From: Pseudomonas guariconensis
Lineage (GTDB): Bacteria > Pseudomonadota > Gammaproteobacteria > Pseudomonadales > Pseudomonadaceae
Length of the DNA stretch: 64,000 nucleotides
Reading direction: 5' to 3'
Assembly: GCF_900102675.1 (NCBI RefSeq)
Contig: NZ_FMYX01000007.1
Location: 124,001 to 188,000 of the forward strand
A program made the translations under genes and the position numbers. The notes beneath the pieces are model-generated. The model searched no databases and was not told the DNA's origin. It saw only the letters and a list, made by a program, of their open reading frames with translations. Below are positions 8,842 through 19,490 of this stretch, piece after piece (within the stretch, counting starts at the first letter, position 1; the number at the start of each line of letters is the position of its first letter).

Positions 8842-9799
8842 TGCGCAGGCCCAGGGGCGCGGGGTGTGGTTGCAGGTAAGCCTGTTGCAGCAGATAAGGG
8901 TCGGGGTGGTTGCGCAGGTGATGCTTGAGCAAGGTCAGGGGCACCACCAACGGCACGATGCCTTGCTGGTACTGGCCGATGAGCTGCTGCAGTTCGTTGC
9001 GGTCGCCTTGTCCCAGAACATCTCTCAAGTAACCACTCAGGTGCTGCAAGACGTTGCCATGGGTGCCACGGCTGGCGCGACGGCGTAGCGCCTGCATCAG
9101 CGCGCTGAAATAACGGGGGCCGATGTCGAGCGGGTCGTCGTCACGGCGCATGCTGCCGAGCATTCGGCCCAGTTCGCGATAGGCCTGAGGATTGTTGGCC
9201 ATGAGCAGGTATTTGTAGCGCGAGTGAAAGCGCACCAGGGCTCCGCGGTTCAGGCCCTGCGTCAGCAGATGCTGCCAGTCGGCATAGGCATAGACGCGGC
9301 TGATGAAGTTTTCCCGTAGTACCGGGTCGTGCAGGCGGCCTTCTTCTTCCACCGGAAGATCCGGGCGGCGCGCGCAAAATGCACTGGCGTATGCACCTTG
9401 CCCCGGCAGGCGGGAGAGCTGACCGTCGTGCTGATAGACCTTCACCCGCTCCAGGCCACAGGACGGCGACTTCTGCATGAAGATGTAACCGCACAGGTCA
9501 TCGAGCGACTCGGCCATCTGCTCGCCATAGGCGCGCAGCGGGCCCGACAGATCAGTGCCAGGGCTTTGGGGGGCTATCACTTCAGGGCGTTCAGGATCGC
9601 CGACCAGGCGGATAGCGGCGCGGGGAACGCCTAGACCAATGGCCACCTCAGGGCATACCGGAGCCCATTCGAAGTGATCTGCGAGCAACTCAAGGCACAG
9701 GGGAGAGGCCTTGTGACCGGCGTTGAAGCGCACGGATTGGCCGAGCAGACAGGCACTGATACCAATCCGCGGCTTGTCGGTGGGCGAAGCGATGTCCAT
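8831..9799 (-). CDS. DUF523-DUF1722 fusion protein (YbgA-like)
   Basis: 322 residues from ATG 9799, chosen because GGAG lies 7 bases upstream and the DUF523 signature ISACLLGQSVRFNAGHK follows at once. An in-frame ATG at 9850 would place the operator inside the coding region. DUF523 (about 10-150) has conserved cysteines (ACLLG, CPEV, SPSCG). DUF1722 (about 190-305) follows (RFHSRYKYLLMANNPQAYRELGRML). The biochemical role is not established to my knowledge. The family recurs beside photolyase genes, suggesting a part in photolyase function or light response. First gene of the three-gene reverse operon, just behind a 33-bp inverted repeat. Confidence 0.9.
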   Translation of the reverse strand: MDIASPTDKPRIGISACLLGQSVRFNAGHKASPLCLELLADHFEWAPVCPEVAIGLGVPRAAIRLVGDPERPEVIAPQSPGTDLSGPLRAYGEQMAESLDDLCGYIFMQKSPSCGLERVKVYQHDGQLSRLPGQGAYASAFCARRPDLPVEEEGRLHDPVLRENFISRVYAYADWQHLLTQGLNRGALVRFHSRYKYLLMANNPQAYRELGRMLGSMRRDDDPLDIGPRYFSALMQALRRRASRGTHGNVLQHLSGYLRDVLGQGDRNELQQLIGQYQQGIVPLVVPLTLLKHHLRNHPDPYLLQQAYLQPHPAPLGLRNAL

Positions 9800-9814
9800 G
9801 GCGGGTCTCCGGAA

Positions 9815-9847
9815 AACCTGTACGCTGATGTGCGTCTTGTACAGGTT
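9815..9847 (-). promoter_or_regulatory. Inverted-repeat operator, probable MerR/LitR-type site 1
   Basis: AACCTGTAC (9815-9823) and GTACAGGTT (9839-9847) form a perfect 9-bp inverted repeat with a 15-base spacer, 15 bases upstream of the DUF523/1722 ATG. TGTACA-containing dyads are the known operator style of LitR/CarH regulators. A related 33-bp element in the same register lies at 10942-10974. A lone half-site TTGTACAG occurs at 9887-9894. Binding by the MerR protein encoded next door is inferred. Confidence 0.75.
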
Positions 9848-9908
9848 CATTCCAGCACACCGAAAAACTTATGCAAGAGAAATTTTTTGTACAGCTCTGC
9901 GGATCGCG

Positions 9909-10934
<1,026 letters not shown>

Positions 10935-10941
10935 TTAGGCA

Positions 10942-10974
10942 AACCTGTACAATGCACAAAATTTGTATAAGGTT
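10942..10974. promoter_or_regulatory. Inverted-repeat operator, probable MerR/LitR-type site 2
   Basis: AACCTGTAC (10942-10950) and TATAAGGTT (10966-10974) sit in exactly the same 33-base geometry as the element at 9815-9847. The arm facing the renalase gene is identical over GTACAGGTTT. The other arm keeps only AGGTT. It lies in the 188-base divergent gap between the renalase-like gene (minus) and the TIGR01777 gene (plus), so it could control both. Confidence 0.65.
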
Positions 10975-11083
10975 ATACCGCTCGATAGGGCAGGTTGGCC
11001 TATGTTTAATCCGAGAGCATCCGGTCTAAAAAGTGCCTTGTTCTTAAAAATAGACCACGGCCGCAACTTGCGAGGACACAGCC

Positions 11084-11989
11084 ATGCATATATTGCTGAC
11101 CGGCGGTACTGGCTTGATCGGCCGGCACCTGTGCCAGTACTGGCTCGGCCAGGGCCATCGCCTGACCGTATGGAGCCGTCGCCCCGAGCAGGTCGCTAAA
11201 ATCTGCGGCACCGGCGTGCGCGGCATCGCCCGACTGGAAGACCTGGCAGCGGATGAGGAGGTCGACGCGGTGATCAACCTGGCCGGCGCACCGATCGCCG
11301 ACCGTCCTTGGACTGCCTCGCGACGGACCCTGCTGTGGGCCAGCCGCATCACCCTCACCGAGCAGCTGCTGGCGTGGCTGGAGAGCCGTGAGCAGCGCCC
11401 CGAGGTGCTGATATCGGGGTCCGCGGTGGGCTGGTACGGCGACGGTGGCGAGCGGGAACTGACCGAGGCCTCGCCTCCGGTGAAGGAAGATTTCGCCAGC
11501 CAGCTGTGCATCGCCTGGGAGGAAACCGCCCAGCGTGCGCAACGGCTGGGCATTCGCGTGGTGCTGGTGCGAACCGGGCTGGTGCTGGCCAGCGACGGCG
11601 GCTTTTTGTCGCGCCTGCGCCTGCCGTTCAAGCTGGGGCTGGGCGGGCCTTTGGGAGATGGTCGGCAATGGATGCCCTGGGTCCATATAGAAGACCAGGT
11701 CGGCTTGATTGATTTTCTCTTGCAGCACAAGGACACCACCGGTCCCTATAATGCCTGCGCGCCAGAGCCGGTGCGCAACCGCGAATTCGCCAAGCGTCTG
11801 GGGCGTGCCCTGCATCGGCCTGCCTTCATGCCGACACCGGCGCTACTGCTCAGGGCGGGCCTGGGCGAGCTTTCGACGCTGCTGCTTGGCGGACAACGGG
11901 CGCGCCCGGTCCGCTTGCTGGCGGCAGGATTCACATTCCGTTTCAACGATCTGCAATCGGCCCTGGACGACCTGTCCAGCCGCCTCTGA
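11084..11989 (+). CDS. TIGR01777-family NAD(P)-dependent epimerase-like protein
   Basis: 301 residues of the extended SDR fold. The nucleotide-binding motif [12 protein letters not shown] is at 4-15, a [11 protein letters not shown] active-site region lies near 110-120, and the C-terminal DUF1731 segment is rich in [14 protein letters not shown] residues. The family (YfcH/SulA-like) has no established substrate. It starts divergently from the renalase-like gene and ends 13 bases before hemH, so it may be co-transcribed with it. ATG 11084 follows a GCGAGGAC ribosome-site-like stretch. Confidence 0.88.
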   Translation: MHILLTGGTGLIGRHLCQYWLGQGHRLTVWSRRPEQVAKICGTGVRGIARLEDLAADEEVDAVINLAGAPIADRPWTASRRTLLWASRITLTEQLLAWLESREQRPEVLISGSAVGWYGDGGERELTEASPPVKEDFASQLCIAWEETAQRAQRLGIRVVLVRTGLVLASDGGFLSRLRLPFKLGLGGPLGDGRQWMPWVHIEDQVGLIDFLLQHKDTTGPYNACAPEPVRNREFAKRLGRALHRPAFMPTPALLLRAGLGELSTLLLGGQRARPVRLLAAGFTFRFNDLQSALDDLSSRL

Positions 11990-12002
11990 CATAGGATGCT
12001 GC

Positions 12003-13016
12003 ATGACCGATCACGCCTTGCTACTGGTCAACCTGGGTTCGCCGGCCTCCACCTCGGTTGCCGACGTGCGCCGTTACCTCAACCAGTTCCTCATGGACCC
12101 CTACGTGATCGACCTGCCGTGGCCTGTGCGTCGTCTGCTGGTGTCGCTGATCCTGATCAAGCGACCGGAGCAGTCGGCCCACGCCTACGCCTCGATCTGG
12201 TGGGACGAGGGCTCGCCCCTCGTGGTCCTGACCCGGCGCCTGCAAGCGGCCATGGTCGAGCATTGGCCCCATGGCCCGGTGGAGATCGCCATGCGCTATG
12301 GCCAGCCGGCCTTGCCCGAGGTGCTGGAGCGTCTGGCGGCCCAGGGTGTGCGCAAGGTTACCCTGGCGCCGCTTTATCCACAGTTCGCCGACAGTACCGT
12401 GACCACGGTGGTGGAGCTGGCCAAGCAGACCATCGCAAATCGTCAGCTGCCATTGCAGATGCGCGTGCTGCAGCCGTTCTATGATCACCCCGACTACATC
12501 GATGCCTTGGTGGCCAGCGCCAAGCCGTATCTTGAGCAGGGCTACGATCACCTGCTGCTGAGCTTCCACGGCTTGCCCGAGCGACATCTGAAGAAGCTCG
12601 ACCCGACCGGCAAGCATGACTTCCAGGCCGCCGATTGCTGCAAGGATGCCGATGCCCAGACCCGTGCGATCTGCTACCGCGGTCAATGCCTGGCCACGGC
12701 CAAGGCGTTCGCGCAAAAGATGGGGATCGCCGATGGCAAGTGGTCAGTGTCGTTCCAGTCACGCCTGGGGCGTGCCAAGTGGATCGAGCCCTATACCGAG
12801 ACGCGTCTGGATGAGCTGGGCAAGGCTGGGGTGAAGAAGCTGCTGGTGATGTGCCCGGCGTTCGTCGCCGATTGCATCGAGACGCTGGAGGAGATTGGTC
12901 AGCGCGGCAGTGAGCAATTCATCGAGGCGGGAGGTCAAGAGTTGGTGCTGGTGCCATGTCTGAACGACCACCCGCAGTGGGTGAAGGTGCTGGCAGGGAT
13001 GTGCGAAAAGGCCTGA
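12003..13016 (+). CDS. hemH: Ferrochelatase
   Basis: Inserts Fe2+ into protoporphyrin IX, the last step of haem synthesis. The protein has 337 residues and starts at ATG 12003 (AGGA about 7 bases upstream), giving [14 protein letters not shown]. The family signature is visible as [20 protein letters not shown], including the catalytic His, followed by [19 protein letters not shown] and a C-terminal [15 protein letters not shown] segment carrying the conserved metal-site glutamate region. Its position beside the light-responsive block is interesting because its substrate is a photosensitiser. Confidence 0.96.
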   Translation: MTDHALLLVNLGSPASTSVADVRRYLNQFLMDPYVIDLPWPVRRLLVSLILIKRPEQSAHAYASIWWDEGSPLVVLTRRLQAAMVEHWPHGPVEIAMRYGQPALPEVLERLAAQGVRKVTLAPLYPQFADSTVTTVVELAKQTIANRQLPLQMRVLQPFYDHPDYIDALVASAKPYLEQGYDHLLLSFHGLPERHLKKLDPTGKHDFQAADCCKDADAQTRAICYRGQCLATAKAFAQKMGIADGKWSVSFQSRLGRAKWIEPYTETRLDELGKAGVKKLLVMCPAFVADCIETLEEIGQRGSEQFIEAGGQELVLVPCLNDHPQWVKVLAGMCEKA

Positions 13017-13034
13017 CTTTCTGAACACCTGTTC

Positions 13035-13066
13035 GGCCTCTTCACGAGTAAACCCGCGAAGAGGCC
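13035..13066. repeat. REP-type palindrome / terminator between hemH and uraA
   Basis: GGCCTCTTC (13035-13043) and GAAGAGGCC (13058-13066) are perfect 9-bp arms around a degenerate GTAAACCCGCG core of the P. putida REP type. It lies between the convergent hemH and uraA ends and may help terminate both transcripts. There is no T-tract. Confidence 0.65.
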
Positions 13067-13087
13067 TGGTCAGGCTGAAGTCGGGTG

Positions 13088-14362
13088 TCAGGGCAACTGA
13101 TCGTCCAGTTTCTTGTGCTTCCAGCTGTCGTTACCCGGCAGGATCAGGTTCAGGGCGATGGCCACGATGGCGCACAGGGCGATGCCCTTCAGACCCCAGT
13201 CATCGGGGCCGTCGCCGCTGCCGATCAATACGCCGCCGATGCCGAACACCAGGGTCACCGAGACGATCACCAGGTTGCGGGCTTCGGCCAGGTCGATCTT
13301 GTGACGGATCATGGTGTTCATGCCCACTGCGGCGATCGAACCGAACAGCAGGCACAGAATCCCGCCCATCACCGGTACCGGAATGCTTTGCAACAGCGCG
13401 CCGAACTTGCCGATGAACGCCAAGGTGATGGCGAAAATCGCCGCCCAGGTCATGATCTTCGGGTTGTAGTTCTTGGTCAGCATCACTGCGCCGGTCACTT
13501 CGGCATAGGTGGTGTTGGGCGGGCCGCCGAACAGGCCGGCTGCGGTGGTGGCCAGGCCATCGCCGAGCAGGGTACGGTGCAGGCCCGGCTTTTTCAGGTA
13601 ATCGCGCCCGGTCACGCTGCCCACGGCAATGACGCCGCCGATGTGCTCGATCGCCGGAGCCAGAGCCACCGGAACGATGAACAGGATCGCCTGCCAGTTG
13701 AATGCCGGCGCGGTGAATTTCGGCAGTTCAAGCCAGGGCGCCGAGGCGATCTTGGCGGTATCGACCACCCCAAAGGCGAACGACAGGCCAAAGCCCACCA
13801 GCACGCCGGCGATGATCGGTACCAGACGGAAGATCCCCTTGCCGAACACGGCCACGATCAGCGTGGTCAGCAATGCCGGCATGGAGATCAACATGGCGGT
13901 CTTGTACGGCATCAGCACACTGCCATCACCGGCCTTGCCCATGGCCATATTGGCCGCGATCGGCGCCATGGCCAGGCCGATGGAGATGATCACCGGGCCG
14001 ATCACCACAGGCGGTAGCATACGGTCGATGAAACCGGTGCCCTTGATCTTCACCATCAGGCCCATGAAGGTGTACACGAAGCCCGCTGCCATCACGCCGC
14101 CCATGGTCTCGGCCAGGCCGAACTGGCCCTTTGCGAGAATGATGGGGGTGATGAAGGCAAAGCTGGAGGCCAGGAATACTGGGACCTGGCGGCCTGTAAC
14201 CAGCTGGAACAGCAAGGTGCCGATGCCCGCGGTGAACAGCGCCACGTTGGGGTCGAGGCCGGTGATCAGCGGCATCAGTACCAGCGCGCCGAATGCCACG
14301 AAGAGCATCTGCGCGCCCGAGACGACCTGGCGCCAGAGCGGGTCGTTGAAGCCGTCCTGCAT
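13088..14362 (-). CDS. uraA: Uracil permease (NCS2 family)
   Basis: 424-residue inner-membrane transporter with about 12-14 hydrophobic helices. Nucleobase-transporter hallmarks are visible: QMLFVAFGALVLMPLITGLDP near the N-terminus, AIEHIGGVIAVGSVTG (the substrate-binding acidic helix) and GLFGGPPNTTYAEVTGAV. It probably imports uracil by proton symport. It starts 2 bases after the upp stop, so the upp-uraA pair forms a pyrimidine-salvage operon in which uptake is coupled to phosphoribosylation. Confidence 0.94.
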   Translation of the reverse strand: MQDGFNDPLWRQVVSGAQMLFVAFGALVLMPLITGLDPNVALFTAGIGTLLFQLVTGRQVPVFLASSFAFITPIILAKGQFGLAETMGGVMAAGFVYTFMGLMVKIKGTGFIDRMLPPVVIGPVIISIGLAMAPIAANMAMGKAGDGSVLMPYKTAMLISMPALLTTLIVAVFGKGIFRLVPIIAGVLVGFGLSFAFGVVDTAKIASAPWLELPKFTAPAFNWQAILFIVPVALAPAIEHIGGVIAVGSVTGRDYLKKPGLHRTLLGDGLATTAAGLFGGPPNTTYAEVTGAVMLTKNYNPKIMTWAAIFAITLAFIGKFGALLQSIPVPVMGGILCLLFGSIAAVGMNTMIRHKIDLAEARNLVIVSVTLVFGIGGVLIGSGDGPDDWGLKGIALCAIVAIALNLILPGNDSWKHKKLDDQLP

Positions 14363-14364
14363 GT

Positions 14365-15003
14365 TCAGGCGTCCTTCTGCTTGGTGCCGAAGATCTTGTC
14401 GCCGGCATCACCCAGGCCTGGGACGATGTAGCCGTGTTCGTTCAGGCGCTGGTCGATCGATGCGGTGTAGATCTGCACGTCTGGGTGGGCTTTCTCCACC
14501 ACGGCGATGCCTTCGGGTGCGGCGACCAGGACCATGGCGCGGATCTCTTTGCAGCCTGCCTTCTTGAGCAGGTCGATGGTGGCGACCATCGAGCCGCCGG
14601 TGGCCAGCATCGGGTCGATGATCAGGGCCAGGCGCTGGTTGATGTCCGGCGCGAGCTTTTCCAGGTAGGTATGTGCTTCGAGGGTTTCTTCGTTGCGGGC
14701 AACGCCCACGGCGCTCACCTTGGCGCCCGGCACCAGGCTGAGCACACCATCGAGCATGCCGATGCCTGCGCGCAGGATCGGAACCACGGTGATCTTCTTG
14801 CCGGCGATTTTCTCGACCTGCACCTTGCCGCACCAGCCGTCGATCTCGTAGGTCTCCAGCGGCAGGTCCTGGGTGGCTTCATAGGTCAGGAGCGCGCCGA
14901 CTTCCTGGGCGAGTTCGCGAAAATTCTTGGTGCTGATATCGGCGCGGCGCATCAGGCCGAGCTTGTGGCGGATCAGCGGGTGGCGGATCTCACGAGTAGG
15001 CAT
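14365..15003 (-). CDS. upp: Uracil phosphoribosyltransferase
   Basis: Converts uracil and PRPP to UMP. The protein has 212 residues from ATG 15003, beginning [21 protein letters not shown] reading frame open further upstream runs antisense through hpt and is not part of the gene. The PRPP-binding loop is [10 protein letters not shown], and the C-terminal [16 protein letters not shown] motif that contacts uracil is intact. First gene of the upp-uraA operon, divergent from hpt across 165 bases, so uracil and hypoxanthine/guanine salvage genes share one control region. Confidence 0.96.
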   Translation of the reverse strand: MPTREIRHPLIRHKLGLMRRADISTKNFRELAQEVGALLTYEATQDLPLETYEIDGWCGKVQVEKIAGKKITVVPILRAGIGMLDGVLSLVPGAKVSAVGVARNEETLEAHTYLEKLAPDINQRLALIIDPMLATGGSMVATIDLLKKAGCKEIRAMVLVAAPEGIAVVEKAHPDVQIYTASIDQRLNEHGYIVPGLGDAGDKIFGTKQKDA

Positions 15004-15168
15004 AGGGGAGGGCTCCGGGAGGCGGGCAAAAAAACGGCGGTAGATTAATCTATTCAGTCCGGCATGTCGTCTGCTCATTCTGGACGTTAGTCCATAAATG
15101 CTTGATCTGGGGCGGGCGGATGCGTACCTTTGCCCGCTTTTCCAATTCCGAGCCCCCTGGAGAGCGCC

Positions 15169-15726
15169 ATGTCCGCCGATCTCGAGCATATCCGTCAAGT
15201 CATGCGCGAGGCTGACTGCCTGTACACCGAAGCCGAGGTCGAAGCGGCCATCGCCAAGGTCGGCAAGCAGATCTGCCAAGACCTGCATGACAAGAACCCG
15301 GTGGTCTTCTGTGTCATGAACGGTGGCCTGATCTTCGCCGGCAAGCTGCTGACTCACCTGCAGTTCCCGCTTGAGGCCTCCTACCTGCACGCCACGCGTT
15401 ACCGCAACCAAACCAGCGGCGGCGAACTGTTCTGGAAGGCCAAGCCTGAGATTTCCTTCATCGACCGCGACGTGCTGATCGTCGACGACATCCTCGATGA
15501 GGGTCACACCCTCAGCGCCATCATCGATTTCTGCAAGCATGCCGGTGCCCGCTCCGTGCACACCGCGGTGCTGATCGACAAGGATCACGACCGTAAAGCC
15601 AGCCCGGACCTCAAGGCCAACTATGCCGGCTTGCCGTGCGTCGACCGCTACATCTTCGGCTATGGCATGGACTACAAAGGCTACTGGCGCAACGCCAACG
15701 GCATCTTCGCAGTCAAGGGCCTGTGA
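15169..15726 (+). CDS. hpt: Hypoxanthine-guanine phosphoribosyltransferase
   Basis: Purine salvage: converts hypoxanthine or guanine with PRPP to IMP or GMP. The protein has 185 residues. Start ATG 15169 has GGAGAG just upstream, and an in-frame ATG at 15130 would add an unlikely proline-rich leader. The PRPP motif is [14 protein letters not shown], and the purine-recognition C-terminus has the [15 protein letters not shown] stretch. The stop is 2 bases before the next gene, indicating an operon with the cupin. Confidence 0.94.
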   Translation: MSADLEHIRQVMREADCLYTEAEVEAAIAKVGKQICQDLHDKNPVVFCVMNGGLIFAGKLLTHLQFPLEASYLHATRYRNQTSGGELFWKAKPEISFIDRDVLIVDDILDEGHTLSAIIDFCKHAGARSVHTAVLIDKDHDRKASPDLKANYAGLPCVDRYIFGYGMDYKGYWRNANGIFAVKGL

Positions 15727-15728
15727 CC

Positions 15729-16202
15729 ATGCGCCAACCTGCATTCATCGACCACGCGTTGTTTGCCGAGTTGGCGCAAAAAGCTGCCGACAGCCCCCGT
15801 GGGCGGCAACACCATAATTTCCATGAGATGGAAGAACCCTGCCACCGCATGGCCGTCGGCCTGCAGCCCACCACCTACATCCCGCCCCACCGCCACCTGA
15901 GCGACGACAAGGCCGAGGCGCTGATCGTGCTCAAGGGGCGCCTGGGCCTGTTGATCTTCGACGAGCAGGGCGTGGTGATCGACAAGCGGGTGATGCAGGC
16001 CGGAGGCGATTGCCTGGGTGTCGACTTGGCGCCGGGTACCTACCATGGGCTGGTGGTGCTAGAAGCCGACAGCATGCTGTTCGAATGCAAGGCCGGGCCC
16101 TACCGGCCGGTGGGCGAGGGCGAGCGTGCTCATTGGGCGCCGCGTGAGGGCGAGCCAGGCGTGGCCGAATACCATGCGTGGATGCGTGCGCAGTTCGAGT
16201 AG
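15729..16202 (+). CDS. WbuC-family cupin-fold metalloprotein
   Basis: 157 residues. A cupin barrel with metal-type histidines ([22 protein letters not shown]) and a second motif ([10 protein letters not shown]) matches the WbuC family, first noted in O-antigen clusters. Its enzymatic role is not known to me. Here it sits 2 bases downstream of hpt, away from any polysaccharide cluster, so it may act in nucleotide or general small-molecule metabolism. Confidence 0.82.
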   Translation: MRQPAFIDHALFAELAQKAADSPRGRQHHNFHEMEEPCHRMAVGLQPTTYIPPHRHLSDDKAEALIVLKGRLGLLIFDEQGVVIDKRVMQAGGDCLGVDLAPGTYHGLVVLEADSMLFECKAGPYRPVGEGERAHWAPREGEPGVAEYHAWMRAQFE

Positions 16203-16409
16203 CGTTCGCGGGTAAGCCTGGTCCGCAGTGCCTTTGGGGGCGAGTGTACCCACTGAGACGACACCGCAGAGCAAGGCAGTTTCACCATGAACCTGAGTGG
16301 CAGCGGTTTTCTGCGAAGGGACGCAGACGCAATCAAAAAGCGCCACGCCCACTCAGGATCCTGAACCCACCTCCATGCTAGAGTGCTTCTCCCTGCCAAG
16401 GAGCCTCAC

Positions 16410-16880
16410 ATGCGTGCGATTCTTCCTTTCCTGCTGGCGGTGAGCCTGCCGCTGTCCGCGGCGCCGCTGCATGGCCAGTTCCTGCCCCCCGATGAGCTGT
16501 CCCTGCGCCAAGAGGCTCCGACAGCCCAGCAACTGCTGCAGGTGACCGACTATTCGGTGGTGACCGGCATCCAGCGCCAGTCCGACCAGCAACCCATCCC
16601 GATCACCTCATCGTTGCTGTTGCGCCTGAAGGGCAAGCCCTTGAGCAAGGGCGCCACCCTCAGCCAGGTCTTGATCAATTTCGATGGCGAAGGCGGCAAG
16701 AGCCTGAAGAAGCCGGTCTACGACGAAAAGACCCGAACCCTCACCTTGAGCTATCCGCTGGCCAACTATCGAGTGATCATGGACCTGCTGCGCAACGAGA
16801 CGTTGTACGTGCAGTTTCTCACTTACCCCAACGGTCATCTCTGGGCGGATCTGCACACCGGCACCGTACGTACGCGTTGA
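16410..16880 (+). CDS. Small exported protein of unknown function
   Basis: 156 residues from ATG 16410, behind an AAGGAG site. Residues 1-17 or so (MRAILPFLLAVSLPLSA) are a Sec-type signal peptide, so the product is likely periplasmic. The mature part is beta-rich and has no motif I recognise. The preceding 207-base gap (16203-16409) contains part of a REP-like sequence near its start and nothing else clear. The gene stands alone, 67 bases before the PA4642-like gene. Confidence 0.75.
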   Translation: MRAILPFLLAVSLPLSAAPLHGQFLPPDELSLRQEAPTAQQLLQVTDYSVVTGIQRQSDQQPIPITSSLLLRLKGKPLSKGATLSQVLINFDGEGGKSLKKPVYDEKTRTLTLSYPLANYRVIMDLLRNETLYVQFLTYPNGHLWADLHTGTVRTR

Positions 16881-16947
16881 GACCCGCGGGCCGTGAGGGG
16901 TAAACTGCGGGCCTTTGAATGCCCATATGGCCCAGTTGGAGTCGGCA

Positions 16948-17238
16948 ATGCGTAAAGACAAGAAGCAGGTGATTGGTGACGAGATCAGCGACGACTACGT
17001 CAAGACGTTCCTCCAGTTCGAGCCGGCCGATGGCGTGACCTCGCCATCGCTGCACAAACTGGTCAAGGCCTATCGTGGCCTGCGCGTAGACGATTTCGAG
17101 CGTTTCGTCGGCTTCTTCGTCGAGGCGGGTCTGGACCTGGACGGCAAAGATGAGCACGGCAAGACCTTTGTCGAGCTGATCGCCGACCAGCGCAATGCGC
17201 CTGAATACATCGAGATCATCAATAACGCCCGTGGCTGA
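16948..17238 (+). CDS. PA4642-family conserved small protein
   Basis: 96 residues from ATG 16948, chosen because GGAG lies about 7 bases upstream and the conserved MRKDKKQVIGDEI opening follows. Charged, soluble, with no membrane segment. The KAYRGLRVDDFERFVGFFVEAG and LDGKDEHGKTF parts are conserved across pseudomonads in my memory of the family. Function unknown. It is followed by REP elements and a strong bidirectional terminator shared with the convergent mqo. Confidence 0.85.
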   Translation: MRKDKKQVIGDEISDDYVKTFLQFEPADGVTSPSLHKLVKAYRGLRVDDFERFVGFFVEAGLDLDGKDEHGKTFVELIADQRNAPEYIEIINNARG

Positions 17239-17256
17239 TCGGTAAGCCTGTGCCGA

Positions 17257-17326
17257 CCTTTCGCGGGTAGGCCCGCTCCCACAGGGTTCATCGCAATGCT
17301 TGTGGGCGCGGTTTCCCGCGAAGAGC
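17257..17326. repeat. Pair of inverted REP elements
   Basis: TTTCGCGGGTAGGCCCGCTCCCACAGG near 17259-17285 faces TTGTGGGCGCGGTTTCCCGCGAA near 17300-17323. This is the head-to-head REP arrangement typical of P. putida intergenic BIMEs. It lies between a convergent gene pair, just before the terminator. Confidence 0.75.
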
Positions 17327-17340
17327 ACCGCAAATCCAGG

Positions 17341-17374
17341 CACAAAAAAACGCCCCGAGGGGCGTTTTTTTGTG
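17341..17374. terminator. Bidirectional rho-independent terminator
   Basis: Perfect 16-bp inverted repeat (arms 17341-17356 and 17359-17374) with CGCCCC/GGGGCG stems and A7/T7 tracts on the two sides, so it can terminate both the PA4642-like gene and mqo. Confidence 0.92.
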
Positions 17375-17383
17375 GGGTCGGTA

Positions 17384-18895
17384 TCAAGCGTAGTGCTGGG
17401 CCGGGCTGCTGGTGTCTTCCACCATTTCCAGCGCTTCGTCGTTCTGTGCGCTGATCTTGTGGTAGAGCGCGGCATCGGTGGCCAGGACCTTCTCGCGAGC
17501 CGGGAAGATCTCCTTGAGCTTGGCAGCCCAGGCACCCTTGGCCTGCTCGGGGAAGCAGCGCTCGATCAGTTCAAGCATGATCGAGACGGTCACCGAAGCG
17601 CCTGGCGAGGCGCCGAGCAGGGCTGCCAGGCTGCCGTCCTGTGCCGAGACCAGCTCGGTACCGAATTGCAGAATGCCGCCTTTCTTCGGATCCTTCTTGA
17701 TGATCTGCACGCGCTGGCCTGCAACTTCCAGACGCCAGTCCTCGGCTTTGGCTTCAGGGTAGAAGCGGCGCAGGGCCTCCAGGCGTTGTTCCATCGACTG
17801 CATCACTTCGCTGACCAGGTATTTGGTCAGGTCCATGTTGTCACGGGCGACGGCCAGCATCGGGCCGATGTTGCCCATGCGTACCGACAGCGGCAGGTCG
17901 AGCAGAGAGCCGTGCTTGAGGAACTTGGTGGTGAAGCCTGCATACGGGCCGAACAGCAGCGACTTCTTGCCATCGACCACACGGGTGTCCAGGTGTGGAA
18001 CCGACATGGGCGGAGCGCCGACCGCGGCCTGGCTGTAGACCTTGGCCTGGTGCTGCTTGACGATCTCGGGGTTGTCGCAGCGCAGCCACTGGCCGCTGAC
18101 CGGGAAACCGCCGAAGCCCTTGCTTTCGGGGATGCCGGACATCTGCAGCAACGGCAGGGCCGCGCCGCCAGCGCCGAGGAAGACGAAGCGGGCATCGACT
18201 TCACGGCTGCCGCCGCTGTTGACGTCCTTGATGCTGACGGTCCAGCCGCTGCCGTTGCGGCGCAGGCCGACGACCTTCTTGCTGTACTTGACCTGCGCAT
18301 CGGCGCAGTTGCCCAGTTGCTTGAGCAGCTTGTTGGTCAGGGCGCCGAAGTTCACGTCGGTACCCTTGATCACGCGTGTGGCGGCGATGCGCTGGTCGGC
18401 CGGGCGGCCCGGCATCATCAGCGGCATCCACTGCTCCATCACGGCCTTGTCTTCGGTGTACTCCATCTCGCTGAAGGCATGGTGCTGTTTGAGCAGCTCG
18501 AAGCGCTTCTTGAGGAAGGAAACGCCCTTGTCACCTTCGACATAGCTCAGGTGCGGGACCGGATTGATGAAGGCACGTGGCGAGCCGAAGCTGCCCTTGC
18601 GCACGAGATAGGCCCAGAACTGACGGGACACCTCGAATTGGGTATTGATGTGCACGGCCTTCTTGATGTCGATGCTGCCATCGGCGGCCTGAGGCGTGTA
18701 GTTCAGCTCGCACAGGCCTGCGTGGCCCGTCCCTGCGTTGTTCCAGGGGTTGGAACTTTCCGCGGCACCGGAGTCCATCGCCTCGACGACCTCCAGCTTG
18801 ATCGACGGGTCGAGTTCCTTGAGCAGTACGGCCAGGGTGGCACTCATGATGCCCGCGCCTACCAGTACCACATCAACCGATTCGTTCTGCGCCAT
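17384..18895 (-). CDS. mqo: Malate:quinone oxidoreductase
   Basis: FAD-dependent peripheral membrane enzyme that oxidises malate to oxaloacetate and passes electrons to quinone, the main malate oxidation route in many pseudomonads. The protein has 503 residues from ATG 18895 ([21 protein letters not shown], dinucleotide motif GAGIMS). Conserved [23 protein letters not shown] follows. An in-frame ATG at 18964 adds an unconserved leader. The KT2440-type genome carries several mqo paralogues, and this is the one beside the PA4642-like gene. No pathway partner is adjacent. Confidence 0.95.
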   Translation of the reverse strand: MAQNESVDVVLVGAGIMSATLAVLLKELDPSIKLEVVEAMDSGAAESSNPWNNAGTGHAGLCELNYTPQAADGSIDIKKAVHINTQFEVSRQFWAYLVRKGSFGSPRAFINPVPHLSYVEGDKGVSFLKKRFELLKQHHAFSEMEYTEDKAVMEQWMPLMMPGRPADQRIAATRVIKGTDVNFGALTNKLLKQLGNCADAQVKYSKKVVGLRRNGSGWTVSIKDVNSGGSREVDARFVFLGAGGAALPLLQMSGIPESKGFGGFPVSGQWLRCDNPEIVKQHQAKVYSQAAVGAPPMSVPHLDTRVVDGKKSLLFGPYAGFTTKFLKHGSLLDLPLSVRMGNIGPMLAVARDNMDLTKYLVSEVMQSMEQRLEALRRFYPEAKAEDWRLEVAGQRVQIIKKDPKKGGILQFGTELVSAQDGSLAALLGASPGASVTVSIMLELIERCFPEQAKGAWAAKLKEIFPAREKVLATDAALYHKISAQNDEALEMVEDTSSPAQHYA

Positions 18896-19490
18896 TAACG
18901 CGTCTCCACAATCTACAGCACCTAATTGACAGCATAGGATCCCTGGGTTGGCCAGGATCGCCATGTCCGACTCTTCGCAGTTCTTGCCACTTCCGCGGAC
19001 CCTGCCAATTCAGTCTTGGTGTTCGGCTATTGAACGCCCTTGCCACGGGTGCGGCAATTCGACTTATGGTCAAGGTATCCGCCGTGCGGTATGGACCGGC
19101 TTCAGTACTTCATCGAGGATGAGCACTTTTGCCGTCTGTTCGAGGCTGTTCGGGACGCATCTGTCGCTTTTGCACATGCCAGACTGTTCATTTGCTCGCC
19201 ACACTCTTGTGAAGTTTGAAAAACCCGTTTTTTCACGCTCTTTTGGAACGTGAACCTCAAAAGGGACTGCGCGATGGCAATCCACAGGTTCCTGCAATGC
19301 GAAGGCCGGGACAGCAGGCGCGGCGGATGCAAGACCTGAGTGGAAGGCTCTCTGTGGGCAAAGCGTCGAAAGTGCCGTGGTCAACGGCGATGCGGGGCCC
19401 GATCAGGAGACGTCCTTATAATCGGGGGGAGATTATAACGATGTCGCGGGCAGAAAGGTGCGCTTAATGGGCTTTTTATTGCTGCGTTTG
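18896..19490. other. 595-base stretch without a convincing gene
   Basis: It lies between mqo (minus, starts 18895) and a small minus gene ending at 19491. Open frames on both strands lack good ribosome sites and family likeness. It contains the mqo promoter, an oligo-T/oligo-A patch near 19215-19235 and an AT-rich palindrome at 19416-19438. A regulatory RNA is possible but not shown by the sequence. Confidence 0.5.
19416..19438. promoter_or_regulatory. AT-rich perfect palindrome
   Basis: TTATAATC (19416-19423) and GATTATAA (19431-19438) flank a GGGGGGA spacer. AT-rich dyads stand out in this GC-rich DNA and either arm contains a TATAAT-like -10 hexamer, so this is a candidate promoter/operator for a transcript within the 18896-19490 gap. 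No matching gene is identified. Confidence 0.4.

Noticed and set aside
14365..15744. Long minus-strand frame of 459 codons fusing upp with an N-terminal extension
   Set aside because: The extra N-terminal part is antisense to hpt and unlike any upp protein. The real start is ATG 15003.
17300..18898. 532-codon plus-strand frame covering the mqo region
   Set aside because: Antisense shadow of mqo; GC-rich third positions keep it open. No family likeness or ribosome site.
19070..19384. 104-codon minus-strand frame with a TTG start in the 18896-19490 gap
   Set aside because: No ribosome site, no family likeness and weak start. Kept only as part of the gap description.
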